Origin: DASSJT01 sp035691065
GTDB taxonomy: Bacteria > Actinomycetota > Actinomycetes > Actinomycetales > Dermatophilaceae
Length of the DNA stretch: 5,648 bases
NCBI GenBank assembly: GCA_035691065.1
Contig: DASSJT010000131.1
Coordinates: forward strand, 1 to 5,648
Reading direction: 5' to 3'
The notes below the pieces were generated by a model. The model saw only the letters and a list, made by a program, of their open reading frames with translations. It was not told the origin of the DNA and did not search any database. Positions within the stretch are counted from its first letter, which is position 1. The number at the start of each line of letters is the position of its first letter. The position numbers and the translations under genes are program-made. This document shows, in pieces, positions 1-5,611 of this stretch.

Positions 1-128
1 GCGTCGACGACGTTGGACTTGCCGGAGCCGTTGGGGCCGACGATGCACGTGATCCCGGGCTCGAGCTGGAGCGTCGTGGCGGACGCGAAGGACTTGAAGC
101 CCTTCATGGTCAGGCTCTTGAGGTACAA
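1..128 (-). CDS. smc: Chromosome segregation protein SMC, N-terminal fragment (3' part outside window)
   Basis: SMC is the ATPase of the bacterial condensin complex, acting with ScpA and ScpB to organise and separate chromosomes. Only the first 42 codons and two bases of the next are here. The translation begins (M)YLKSLTMKGFKSFAS and continues into TLQLEPGITCIVGPNGSGKS, the typical SMC N-terminus. The Walker A P-loop is GPNGSGKSN, residues 31-39. I chose TTG at 128 because the conserved family N-terminus starts exactly there and AGGGGAG lies 7 bases upstream. The gene reads out of the window to the left. In many actinobacteria smc follows mutM closely; here about 3 kb of other genes separate them, so it probably needs its own promoter in the gap up to 286. 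A RecF/RecN-type P-loop protein is unlikely given the KSLTMKGFKSFA match. Confidence 0.95.
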   Translation of the reverse strand, partial: MYLKSLTMKGFKSFASATTLQLEPGITCIVGPNGSGKSNVVD

Positions 129-183
129 GGACGAGCTCCCCTGAGCGATCGGTCGCGTGGTGCGGTCGGCAAGGCACGCTGGG

Positions 184-203
184 CGGACCGGGGCACCGGT
201 CCG
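184..203. repeat. Perfect 8-bp inverted repeat, 4-base loop, between smc and the AraC gene
   Basis: The arms CGGACCGG (184-191) and CCGGTCCG (196-203) are exact reverse complements around the loop GGCA. The repeat sits in the divergent gap between smc and the regulator gene, inside the likely 5' leader of smc. No T-run follows on either strand, so a classic intrinsic terminator is unlikely. It could be an operator for the neighbouring AraC-type regulator or a leader hairpin. The function is inference; the symmetry is seen directly. Confidence 0.5.
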
Positions 204-222
204 GGGGAAGTCAGCGCGGCTC

Positions 223-228
223 ACCCTA
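223..228 (-). promoter_or_regulatory. Possible -10 box of the smc promoter
   Basis: On the minus strand this reads TAGGGT, fitting the actinobacterial TANNNT -10 pattern. Transcription would start near 216, giving smc a leader of nearly 90 bases that contains the inverted repeat at 184-203. I find no convincing -35 hexamer 16-19 bases upstream, so this is a weak call. It rests partly on the fact that smc is cut off from the mutM operon and needs a promoter in this gap. Confidence 0.3.
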
Positions 229-273
229 CCTGCGGGTCGCCCCCGATCCGGGGAGGTGGTCGCGTGCCGGGCG

Positions 274-279
274 TAGCGT
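274..279 (+). promoter_or_regulatory. Possible -10 box for a leaderless AraC-type regulator message
   Basis: TAGCGT matches TANNNT and ends 7 bases before the ATG at 287, the spacing expected when transcription starts at or next to the start codon. No Shine-Dalgarno sequence sits just upstream of that ATG; the GGGAGG at 251-256 is too far away. Both facts fit leaderless translation, which is common in actinobacteria. The -35 region is not recognisable. Confidence 0.35.
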
Positions 280-286
280 GGCATGC

Positions 287-1117
287 ATGGAGGGCGAGTC
301 GCTCCGGCGGTGCCCGCACCCGGCCCTGCGGGCGTACGTCGACCCCTACATCGGCTACCGGCACCCCGCGCCCGCGCCCGGCCGGCACCGCGGGATGCCG
401 TCCGACCGGCTGACCGTCGTGATCGCGTTCGACGAGCCGATCGACCTCGCCTGGCACGGACACGAGGAGACGCGCGGGCGCTACTGGGGGCTCGCGTCCG
501 GACTGCACAGCATCCCGGTCGACATCCGGCACGAAGGCCTCCAGCACGGCCTCCAGCTCGGTCTGACACCGCTCGGGTGCCGGGCGCTGCTCGGCGTCCC
601 CGCCGGCGACCTCGCCCGCGCGATGGTGTCCCTGGCCGACCTCCTCCCCCTTCCGGCGTACGACGAGATGGCGGGCGCGACCTGGGAGGCACGCTTCGCG
701 GCCCTCGACCGGGCACTCCTGGCGGCGGTGGCCGCCCACGCGCCGGCCCGACTCCCCCACCCGGAGCTCGAGCGGGCCTGGTCGCTCGTCGAACGCACCG
801 GCGGCACCGCCCGGGTCGCAGACATCGCCGCCGCCGTCGGGTGGAGCCGGCGACGCCTGGGCGGGAGGTTCCGGGCCGAGTTCGGGCTCACGCCCAAGGA
901 GGCGGCGCGGGTGACCCGGTTCGACCGCAGCCGGCAGCGGATGGCGGCGGGCCTGCCGCTGGCGGAGGTGGCGGCGGTCAGCGGCTACGCCGACCAGCCG
1001 CACCTCAACCGCGAGTGGCGCGAGATCGCCGGCTACTCGCCGCGCGAGTACCTCCGCGCCGAGCACCCATTCGTCCAAGACCCGGCACCGCCGACCGCGG
1101 CAGTCTCGGTGCCATGA
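287..1117 (+). CDS. AraC-family helix-turn-helix transcriptional regulator
   Basis: A 276-residue regulator with a C-terminal AraC/XylS DNA-binding domain. The first helix-turn-helix is near residues 177-204 (VADIAAAVGWSRRRLGGRF, then GLTPKE). The second is near 225-256 (LAEVAAVSGYADQPHLNREW, then GYSPREYL), the usual AraC ending. The N-terminal 120 residues (from PHPALRAYVDPYIGYRHP) resemble the N-terminal domain found on many actinobacterial AraC-like proteins of the DUF6597 type, not the sugar-binding cupin of AraC itself. The ligand cannot be inferred. I prefer the ATG at 287 over GTG at 278, because a -10-like box covers 274-279. The stop overlaps the next gene by ATGA, so regulator and VOC protein are probably co-translated. 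Likely targets are its own operon and perhaps the facing exporter gene; both are inference. Confidence 0.9.
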   Translation: MEGESLRRCPHPALRAYVDPYIGYRHPAPAPGRHRGMPSDRLTVVIAFDEPIDLAWHGHEETRGRYWGLASGLHSIPVDIRHEGLQHGLQLGLTPLGCRALLGVPAGDLARAMVSLADLLPLPAYDEMAGATWEARFAALDRALLAAVAAHAPARLPHPELERAWSLVERTGGTARVADIAAAVGWSRRRLGGRFRAEFGLTPKEAARVTRFDRSRQRMAAGLPLAEVAAVSGYADQPHLNREWREIAGYSPREYLRAEHPFVQDPAPPTAAVSVP

Positions 1118-1503
1118 CCGCGAACACGACCCTCTTCCACTCCCTCCGCTACCGCGATGCCGTCGCGGCGCTGGACTACCTGGCCGCCGGGCTCGGCTTC
1201 GAGAGGACGGCGGCACACGTCTCGGCTGAGGATCCCAACCGCGTCGACCATGCCCAGATGAGCTGGCCGGGCGGCGGTGGGATCATGTTCGGCTCGGCGT
1301 CGGGCGACGCCCCCACCGGTGTCGCGATCGCCTACCTCGTCGTCACCGAGGACGCGGACGTCGACCGGCTGCACCACCGGGCGCTCGAGCACGGGTTCAC
1401 CACGGTGCGCGAGCCGGCCGACATGGACTACGGCGGACGGGGCAGCACCGTGGCCGACCCCGAGGGCAACGAGTGGAGCCTGGGGTCCTACCCAGGGGAG
1501 TAG
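1114..1503 (+). CDS. VOC-family (glyoxalase/bleomycin-resistance fold) protein
   Basis: A 129-residue single-unit member of the vicinal oxygen chelate superfamily, whose members are metal-dependent isomerases and dioxygenases or drug-binding proteins. Evidence is the opening LRYRDAVAALDYLAAGLGFER (PhnB/glyoxalase-like first beta-alpha-beta), the HAQMSWPGGGGIMFG strand-turn near residues 46-60, and the closing STVADPEGNEWSLGSY typical of the fold. H46 and E120 are the best candidates for metal ligands. The length matches single-domain VOC proteins, which pair to form the active site. Its ATG lies in the ATGA overlap with the AraC-type gene and has no clear Shine-Dalgarno sequence, so translation is probably coupled. 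AraC-VOC pairs recur in actinomycetes as far as I recall. The substrate is unknown: detoxification, drug binding and a catabolic step are all open. Confidence 0.9.
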   Translation: MTANTTLFHSLRYRDAVAALDYLAAGLGFERTAAHVSAEDPNRVDHAQMSWPGGGGIMFGSASGDAPTGVAIAYLVVTEDADVDRLHHRALEHGFTTVREPADMDYGGRGSTVADPEGNEWSLGSYPGE

Positions 1504-1504
1504 C

Positions 1505-2755
1505 TCAGGCCGGCTCCCCGGCCAGCGTCTCCTCGTCGGCGTGCGCGATGTGCCCGAGCTGGTTCCAGATCAGCGCCAGGATCACCGCGGAGCCCACGAA
1601 GGCGAACCAGAACGGTGCGGTGATCCCCCACTGGTTCGCCAGCGGTCCGGCGATCGCGGCCCCGGCCACCATGCCGCCCATCACGCCGAGCATGTACACG
1701 CTGCCCACGCGACCCTGCATCTCCGTCGGCACGGCGCGCTGCCGCACGCTCGTGGACGTGGTGCCCCAGACGAACGCGTGCACCCCGAAGACGAAGAACA
1801 CCACCAGCGCCAGCCACGCCGAGGTGGTCAGCGCCAGGACCAGGTGGGTCAGGGTCTCGATCACCAGCCCCACCCGCATGATCATGGCCAGGCCGAGGTG
1901 CCGCTCCAGCCAGCCGTAGGCCGCCGTCCCCACCAGGCCACCGAGCGCACTGACCGTGGTGATCAGTCCGAACCCGACCTCGCCCATGCCCAGCCGGTCG
2001 CGGGAGTACAGCACCAGCACCGCCCAGGCGCAGCCGAAGGTGACGTTGAACGTGACGATGGTCAGCGCCAGGGTGCGCACCGGCGGGTGGTGCCACAGCC
2101 AGTGCCAGCCCTCGCGGATGTCGTCGAGCACCCGCGTCGGAGTGGCCTCCCGGTCGACGCCGTGGCGCGGCAGGACCACCCGCGAGACCAGGACCACCCC
2201 GAGCGCGACGAGCACCGCCTGGGCCACGAACGGCCACGCGGTGCCGGCCGCGAAGAGGGCGGCGCCGATCGGCGGCCCGGCCAGCTGGTTGGCGACGATG
2301 AACCCGCCCATGACCCGGGCGTTGGCGATGCCGAGGTCCCGCTTGCCGACCACCATCGGCGTGAGCGCGCTGGTGGTCGTGTCGGCGAACGTCTCCGCGG
2401 TCCCGAGCAGGAACATGACAGCCAGCACCACCGCGATGTTCACGCGGTCGGTGACGATCGAGACCACGAGCACGGCGAGCACCACGGCCCGCAGGACGTC
2501 AGCGGTCATCACGACCAGTCGGCGGTCGAGGCGGTCGGCCAGCACGCCGGCGTACAGCCCGAACAGCAGCCACGGCAGCCGCTGCAGCAGCGCCGCCAGG
2601 GCGACGTACGTCGCGTTCGAGGTCTGCGAGGCCACCAGCAGCGGCCCGGCGGCGAGCGCGATCCCGTCACCGGCGTTGCTGGTCCACGACGACGCGAGCA
2701 GCCAGCGGAACGGCGCGCCCAGACGAGCAGGGACCACCGTCTCGAGGAGGTTCAC
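1505..2755 (-). CDS. Major facilitator superfamily exporter, DHA3/EntS-like
   Basis: A 416-residue integral membrane protein with about 12 hydrophobic segments. It has the MFS motif A loop after the second segment, GVLADRLDRR (residues 70-79), with D74 and R78/R79 conserved. The central cytoplasmic loop near 195-226 contains DIREGWHWLWHHPPVRTL, typical of the MFS_3 family (EntS and macrolide efflux type). A second loop, RQRAVPTEMQGRVGS (338-352), is also characteristic of this group. These are proton-driven exporters of drugs or siderophores; the substrate cannot be told. The GTG at 2755 is chosen because the family N-terminus fits and a promoter places transcription start almost on it; no Shine-Dalgarno sequence is visible. 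The gene faces the VOC gene tail to tail, one base apart, suggesting the two plus one regulator form a functional group. Regulation by that AraC-type protein is plausible but inferred. Confidence 0.94.
   Translation of the reverse strand: MNLLETVVPARLGAPFRWLLASSWTSNAGDGIALAAGPLLVASQTSNATYVALAALLQRLPWLLFGLYAGVLADRLDRRLVVMTADVLRAVVLAVLVVSIVTDRVNIAVVLAVMFLLGTAETFADTTTSALTPMVVGKRDLGIANARVMGGFIVANQLAGPPIGAALFAAGTAWPFVAQAVLVALGVVLVSRVVLPRHGVDREATPTRVLDDIREGWHWLWHHPPVRTLALTIVTFNVTFGCAWAVLVLYSRDRLGMGEVGFGLITTVSALGGLVGTAAYGWLERHLGLAMIMRVGLVIETLTHLVLALTTSAWLALVVFFVFGVHAFVWGTTSTSVRQRAVPTEMQGRVGSVYMLGVMGGMVAGAAIAGPLANQWGITAPFWFAFVGSAVILALIWNQLGHIAHADEETLAGEPA
1508..1523. terminator. GC hairpin at the shared 3' end of the VOC and exporter genes
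   Basis: The arms GGCCGG (1508-1513) and CCGGCC (1518-1523) are exact complements around the loop CTCC, giving an all-GC 6-bp stem. It begins five bases after the VOC stop and lies within the last codons of the exporter gene. With 1 base between the two stops, this is the only obvious structure that could slow both transcripts. There is no T-run, so it is a weak terminator candidate. Confidence 0.3.
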
Positions 2756-2763
2756 GAGGCGTC

Positions 2764-2793
2764 ACACAACCGTGGCTTCGACCAGCCGGTCAA
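2764..2793 (-). promoter_or_regulatory. Likely promoter of the MFS exporter gene
   Basis: On the minus strand TTGACC (2788-2793) is a good -35 box, followed after 18 bases by TTGTGT (2764-2769) as a weaker -10 box. Transcription would begin about 7-8 bases later, on or next to the GTG at 2755. This would make the message leaderless and agrees with the missing Shine-Dalgarno sequence. The inverted repeat at 2781-2817 covers the -35 box. Confidence 0.45.
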
Positions 2794-2817
2794 CCGGATT
2801 GTCGGACCGGCGCTGGT
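2781..2817. repeat. Long imperfect inverted repeat over the exporter -35 region
   Basis: The left arm ACCAGCCGGTC (2781-2791) pairs with the right arm GACCGGCGCTGGT (2805-2817): 11 base pairs with a two-base bulge, around a 13-base spacer. A smaller CCGGT/ACCGG inverted repeat is nested at 2787-2798. It lies between the stop of the small zipper protein gene and the exporter start, and overlaps the predicted exporter -35 box. It could be an operator for a dimeric regulator, or a terminator for the upstream mutM transcript; no T-run follows the stem on the minus strand. The right arm includes CGGACCGG, also found at 184-191. Confidence 0.5.
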
Positions 2818-2826
2818 GATGCCGGG

Positions 2827-3024
2827 TCAGGCAGGCTGCATGCTCTCGTCGAGCGTGAGGAGCTCCTGGTGCGAGACGGACGCGAGAGCGTCGTTCTCGG
2901 CCTGGAGCCGGATCACGTGAGCTTCGAGGTCGGCGACCCGCTGACGCAGGAGGCGATTCTCGGACGCGAGGCGGGCGTTGATTCGGGGGTCGGTGCCCAT
3001 GTGTCCGAGGAGTGCCTTGGCCAT
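2827..3024 (-). CDS. Small coiled-coil (leucine-zipper-like) protein of unknown function
   Basis: A 65-residue protein starting MAKALLGHMGTDPRINARLA. Leucines at 19, 26, 33, 40 and 47 fall exactly seven apart, giving five consecutive heptad leucines. The paired 'a' positions hold N23, V30, V37 and N44, and asparagines there favour parallel dimers in known zippers. The segment from about 15 to 50 is therefore very likely a helical dimerising coiled coil; the tail (SHQELLTLDESMQPA) is acidic. No signal peptide or membrane segment is seen. The start is supported by GAGAGGA about 5 bases before the ATG. It lies 93 bases downstream of mutM on the same strand and may belong to that operon. I recall similar short proteins in actinobacteria but cannot name a family. 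Function is unknown; DNA or RNA binding is possible but not shown. Confidence 0.78.
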   Translation of the reverse strand: MAKALLGHMGTDPRINARLASENRLLRQRVADLEAHVIRLQAENDALASVSHQELLTLDESMQPA

Positions 3025-3117
3025 GGATGTCCTCTCGCGGGGGTGGGGGCGGTCCGAGCGTTCTCAGGCCATCTCCAAGAGTCGCACGCCGCCCAAGGCC
3101 GTGTCGACCCCTGCTCG

Positions 3118-4011
3118 TCACCTGCTTGCGACCGGACCGCCGCCGCCACCGCTGGTGGCCGGCCGACGCCGTCGGGGGCGAGGCTGGCAGGTCGGGCAGA
3201 AGTACGACGAGCGGTTCATGAACGACGCGCGCACGATCGGCGTGCCACAGCGCGCGCAGGGCCGTCCCTCCTGCCCGTAGGCCCGCAGGGAACGCTCGAA
3301 GTAGCCGCTCTCGCCGTTGACGTTGACGTAGAGCGCGTCGAAGGACGTGCCGCCCTCCCCCAGTGCCTGGAGCATCACCTGACGGGCGCCCGCGAGCACC
3401 CGCTCGACGTCGGCGCGGCGCAGCCGGTTGCCGGGACGGTCGCCGTGCAGCCGGGCCAGCCAGAGCGCCTCGTCGGCGTAGATGTTGCCGACACCGCTGA
3501 TCAGCCCCTGGTCGAGCAGCAGCCGCTTCACGCCCGCCGTTCGACGGCGGAGACGGGCCACGAAGGCGGGCTCGTCGAACGCCGGGTCGAGCGGATCGCG
3601 CGCGATGTGCGCGATCTCGGTGGGCAGCTCCGCGCCGCCCTCGGCGAAGGAGAGGCCGCCGAACATCCGCTGGTCGACGAACCGCAGTTCGGGGCCGTCG
3701 TCGGCGAACCGGAACCGCACCCGCAGGTGCCGCTCGTCGGGAGCGCCGGCCGGCTGCACCAGCATCTGGCCGCTCATGCCGAGGTGGCCGAGTAGGGCGT
3801 CGCCCGTGTCGAGGGGCAGCCACAGGTACTTGCCGCGGCGGCGGGCGTCGGTGAACGTGCGCCCGGTCAGCCGGGCGACGAAGTCGTCGGGGCCGGCCAG
3901 GTGCCGGCGGATCGGACGGGGGTGGAGCACCTCGACCGCGTCGACGGGCCGGTGGAGCACGTGCGCCTCGAGGCCGCGACGGACGACCTCGACCTCGGGG
4001 AGCTCAGGCAC
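3118..4011 (-). CDS. mutM: Formamidopyrimidine-DNA glycosylase (MutM/Fpg)
   Basis: A bifunctional base-excision repair enzyme that removes 8-oxoguanine and formamidopyrimidines from DNA and cleaves the abasic site. The 297-residue protein opens MPELPEVEVVRRGL: after Met removal, Pro2 is the catalytic nucleophile and Glu3 the general acid. Other family residues are K61 in RRRGKYLWL, M79 in LGMSGQM, R115/F117 in FVDQRMFGG and N176 in GVGNIYADE, with the H2TH helices around 140-220. The zinc finger is C252-x2-C255-x16-C272-x2-C275, with the DNA-contacting R267 in NRSSYFC. An Arg-rich then Gly-rich tail of about 22 residues follows the finger, longer than in E. coli. The GTG at 4011 overlaps the rnc end by 8 bases, so translation is probably coupled. 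The paralogue Nei is less likely given MPELPEVE and the GVGNIYADE motif. Confidence 0.98.
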   Translation of the reverse strand: MPELPEVEVVRRGLEAHVLHRPVDAVEVLHPRPIRRHLAGPDDFVARLTGRTFTDARRRGKYLWLPLDTGDALLGHLGMSGQMLVQPAGAPDERHLRVRFRFADDGPELRFVDQRMFGGLSFAEGGAELPTEIAHIARDPLDPAFDEPAFVARLRRRTAGVKRLLLDQGLISGVGNIYADEALWLARLHGDRPGNRLRRADVERVLAGARQVMLQALGEGGTSFDALYVNVNGESGYFERSLRAYGQEGRPCARCGTPIVRASFMNRSSYFCPTCQPRPRRRRPATSGGGGGPVASR

Positions 4012-4777
4012 CCCGACCGTTGGTCGCGGCGGCCGTGACGGTCGGGTCGCCGTACTCCTGGGCGAGCGTGCGGTACGCAGCCTCGGCGGCCTGCTGCTCG
4101 GCCTCCTTCTTCGACCGGCCGACGCCGTGGCCGTGCATCCGGTTGCCCACGCGCACCTGCGCGGTGAAGGTCTTCTCGTGGTCGGGGCCCTCGTCCTCGA
4201 TCAGGTACTCGGGGACGCCGAGCTCGTGGATCGAGGACAGCTCCTGGAGGCTGGTCTTCCAGTCCAGGCCGGCGCCGAGTCCGGCTGCGGACTCCAGCAG
4301 CGGGTCGAAGAGCAGATGGATCATCCGTGCCGCGTTGTCGAATCCGCCGCTGAGGTAGACCGCACCGATCACGGCCTCGACCGTGTCGGAGAGGATCGAG
4401 GCCTTGTTGCGGCCGCCGGTCGACTCCTCGCCCTTGCCGAGCTTGATGTGGTCGCCCAGGCCGATGGTGCGGGCCACCTCGGCCAGCGCGCGGGCGTTGA
4501 CGACGGCCGCCCGCAGCTTGGCCAGCAGCCCCTCGGAGAGCGTGGGCTGGGTGAGGTAGAGCGTCTCGGTGATGATCACCCCGAGCACCGAGTCGCCGAG
4601 GAACTCCAGCCGCTCGTTGGTGGGCAGGCCACCGTGCTCGTACGCGTAGGACCGGTGCGTCAGGGCAAGGTCCAGCAGCTCGTCGGTCAGCTCAGGACCG
4701 CCGAGCTGTTCGCGCAACGCGTCCAGCCGGTCGTCCGCCGTGGTGGCCGGGTCCGACGGGGCGCCGGAGGCTGTCAG
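4004..4777 (-). CDS. rnc: Ribonuclease III
   Basis: A double-strand-specific endoribonuclease that matures rRNA and processes mRNAs. With the start chosen here it has 257 residues. The catalytic domain carries ALTHRSY and the signature NERLEFLGDS (residues 54-63; E58 and D62 are metal ligands), then ILSDTVEAVIG with D131 and E134. A double-stranded RNA-binding domain covers about 172-240, from DWKTSLQEL to GRSKKEAEQQAAEAA. No ATG, GTG or TTG lies between the L32 stop and the conserved N-terminus except TTG at 4717, which would trim the first helix. A CTG at 4777 overlaps the rpmF stop as CTGA, with CAGG just upstream, and gives a natural-looking N-terminus. GTG at 4819 inside rpmF is the other option, without a ribosome-binding site. 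The gene is fourth from the end of a tight operon between rpmF and mutM. Confidence 0.96.
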   Translation of the reverse strand: MTASGAPSDPATTADDRLDALREQLGGPELTDELLDLALTHRSYAYEHGGLPTNERLEFLGDSVLGVIITETLYLTQPTLSEGLLAKLRAAVVNARALAEVARTIGLGDHIKLGKGEESTGGRNKASILSDTVEAVIGAVYLSGGFDNAARMIHLLFDPLLESAAGLGAGLDWKTSLQELSSIHELGVPEYLIEDEGPDHEKTFTAQVRVGNRMHGHGVGRSKKEAEQQAAEAAYRTLAQEYGDPTVTAAATNGRGA

Positions 4778-4959
4778 AGGACCTGACGCCGCTCGGCACG
4801 CGCGCCGTACTGGCCGCACTGGGGGCACGCGCGGTGCGGGAGGTGCTTCGAGCCGCACGCGGGGTTGCTGCAGGTCACCAGCTGGGGCGCGGAGGCCTTC
4901 CACTGTGAACGGCGGTGGCGCGTGTTGCTGCGCGACATCTTCCGCTTCGGGACAGCCAC
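4774..4959 (-). CDS. rpmF: 50S ribosomal protein L32
   Basis: A small zinc-binding protein of the large ribosomal subunit. The 61-residue sequence begins MAVPKRKMSRSNTRHRRSQW, the diagnostic L32 N-terminus. It holds four cysteines, C30-x4-C35-x9-C45-x2-C48, so this is the zinc-ribbon form rather than the Cys-free paralogue made under zinc starvation. The GTG at 4959 follows a perfect AAGGAG with 5-base spacing; the ribosome-binding site overlaps the last codons and stop of the DUF177 gene. Only two bases separate the genes. The stop overlaps the apparent rnc start. A DUF177-rpmF pair is the usual arrangement in bacteria. Confidence 0.98.
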   Translation of the reverse strand: MAVPKRKMSRSNTRHRRSQWKASAPQLVTCSNPACGSKHLPHRACPQCGQYGARAERRQVL

Positions 4960-4961
4960 GG

Positions 4962-5570
4962 TTACTCCTTCTCGGGGCCGGAGTCGGCCCGCTTGTCGTC
5001 GTCGGTCGCGGGGGCCAGTCCGCCTGCCATCTCGGCTGTCACCTGAGAAAGGCCCGCCCAGCGGGGGTCGATCGGTTCCTCGTGGGCGTGACCGGGATCG
5101 TCCGCGAGCCGCGCGCCACACTCGGCGCACAACCCGGGGCAGTCCTCCCGGCACAGCGGCTGGAACGGCAGTGCCAGCACCACCGTGTCCCGCAGCACCG
5201 GTTCGAGGTCGAGCAGGTCTCCCTCGAGCCGGCCGACATCCTCGTCGTCGTCGATCTCCCGGGTGTCCGGGTCGTCGTAGACGAACAGCTCCTGGAAGTC
5301 GACGTGGACGGTGTCCTCGATCGGTTCCAGGCACCGTACGCACTCCCCCTCCAGGTCGGCGTCTGCCTCCCCGGTGACGAGCACGCCCTCCATGACCGCT
5401 TCCAGGCGCAGGTCGATCTCGACCGGCGCACCTTCGGGGACACGGAGGACCTCGATGCCGAGCTCTGCTGGGGCTTCGGCCCGGAACGACCTCTGACGCT
5501 GGGACCCCGGGCGGCGGCCGAGCTCGCGTGTGTCGAGCACGAGCGGCGCTCTCGGGTCCAGGCTGCTCAG
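4962..5570 (-). CDS. DUF177 / YceD-family protein, linked to 23S rRNA accumulation
   Basis: YceD (DUF177) proteins are encoded beside rpmF across bacteria; the E. coli and plant members are linked to 23S rRNA accumulation. The mechanism is unsettled. With the CTG start the product has 202 residues. Landmarks are LDTRELGRRPGS near the N-terminus, LRLEAVMEGVLVTG, GECVRCLEPI with C77 and C80, an acidic stretch near 99-121, then LPFQPLC and CPGLCAECGARL with C140, C144, C148 and C151. The cysteines probably bind zinc. GTG at 5540 would give 192 residues, but the codons before it read SSLDPRAPLV in frame, which matches the N-terminal pattern I remember for actinobacterial homologues. CTG at 5570 has GGAAG 8 bases upstream, while GTG 5540 has no good site. 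I therefore chose 5570; GTG 5540 is the conservative alternative. It is the first gene of the operon. Confidence 0.93.
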   Translation of the reverse strand: MSSLDPRAPLVLDTRELGRRPGSQRQRSFRAEAPAELGIEVLRVPEGAPVEIDLRLEAVMEGVLVTGEADADLEGECVRCLEPIEDTVHVDFQELFVYDDPDTREIDDDEDVGRLEGDLLDLEPVLRDTVVLALPFQPLCREDCPGLCAECGARLADDPGHAHEEPIDPRWAGLSQVTAEMAGGLAPATDDDKRADSGPEKE

Positions 5571-5611
5571 GGGGTCACTTCCGGGATTGGGCGCATCAAC
5601 AGAACCGGGAA

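Noticed and set aside
241..253. Small inverted repeat CCCCG-ATC-CGGGG before the AraC-type gene
   Set aside because: A 5-bp stem with a 3-base loop is expected by chance in DNA this GC-rich, and it does not match the other repeats.
533..556. Short direct repeat GGCCTCCAGC inside the AraC-type gene
   Set aside because: It simply encodes the GLQHGLQ stretch in frame; two copies do not make a meaningful repeat array.
221..1216. Minus-strand open frame opposite the AraC-type gene
   Set aside because: Composition is Arg/Gly/Pro-rich with no domain, whereas the plus-strand frame encodes a full AraC helix-turn-helix.
1277..2920. Long plus-strand open frame (547 codons) opposite the exporter gene
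   Set aside because: Its translation is a low-complexity Arg/His/Gly/Gln string with no domain; it is the antisense shadow of the clear MFS gene in GC-rich DNA.
3025..3117. Possible separate promoter or terminator between mutM and the small protein gene
   Set aside because: No TANNNT box with a matching -35 and no stem followed by a T-run was found; only the ribosome-binding site near 3030 is supported.
3482..4786. Plus-strand open frame (434 codons) opposite mutM and rnc
   Set aside because: Antisense shadow of two unmistakable genes; Ser/Arg/Gly-rich with no recognisable motif and no ribosome-binding site.
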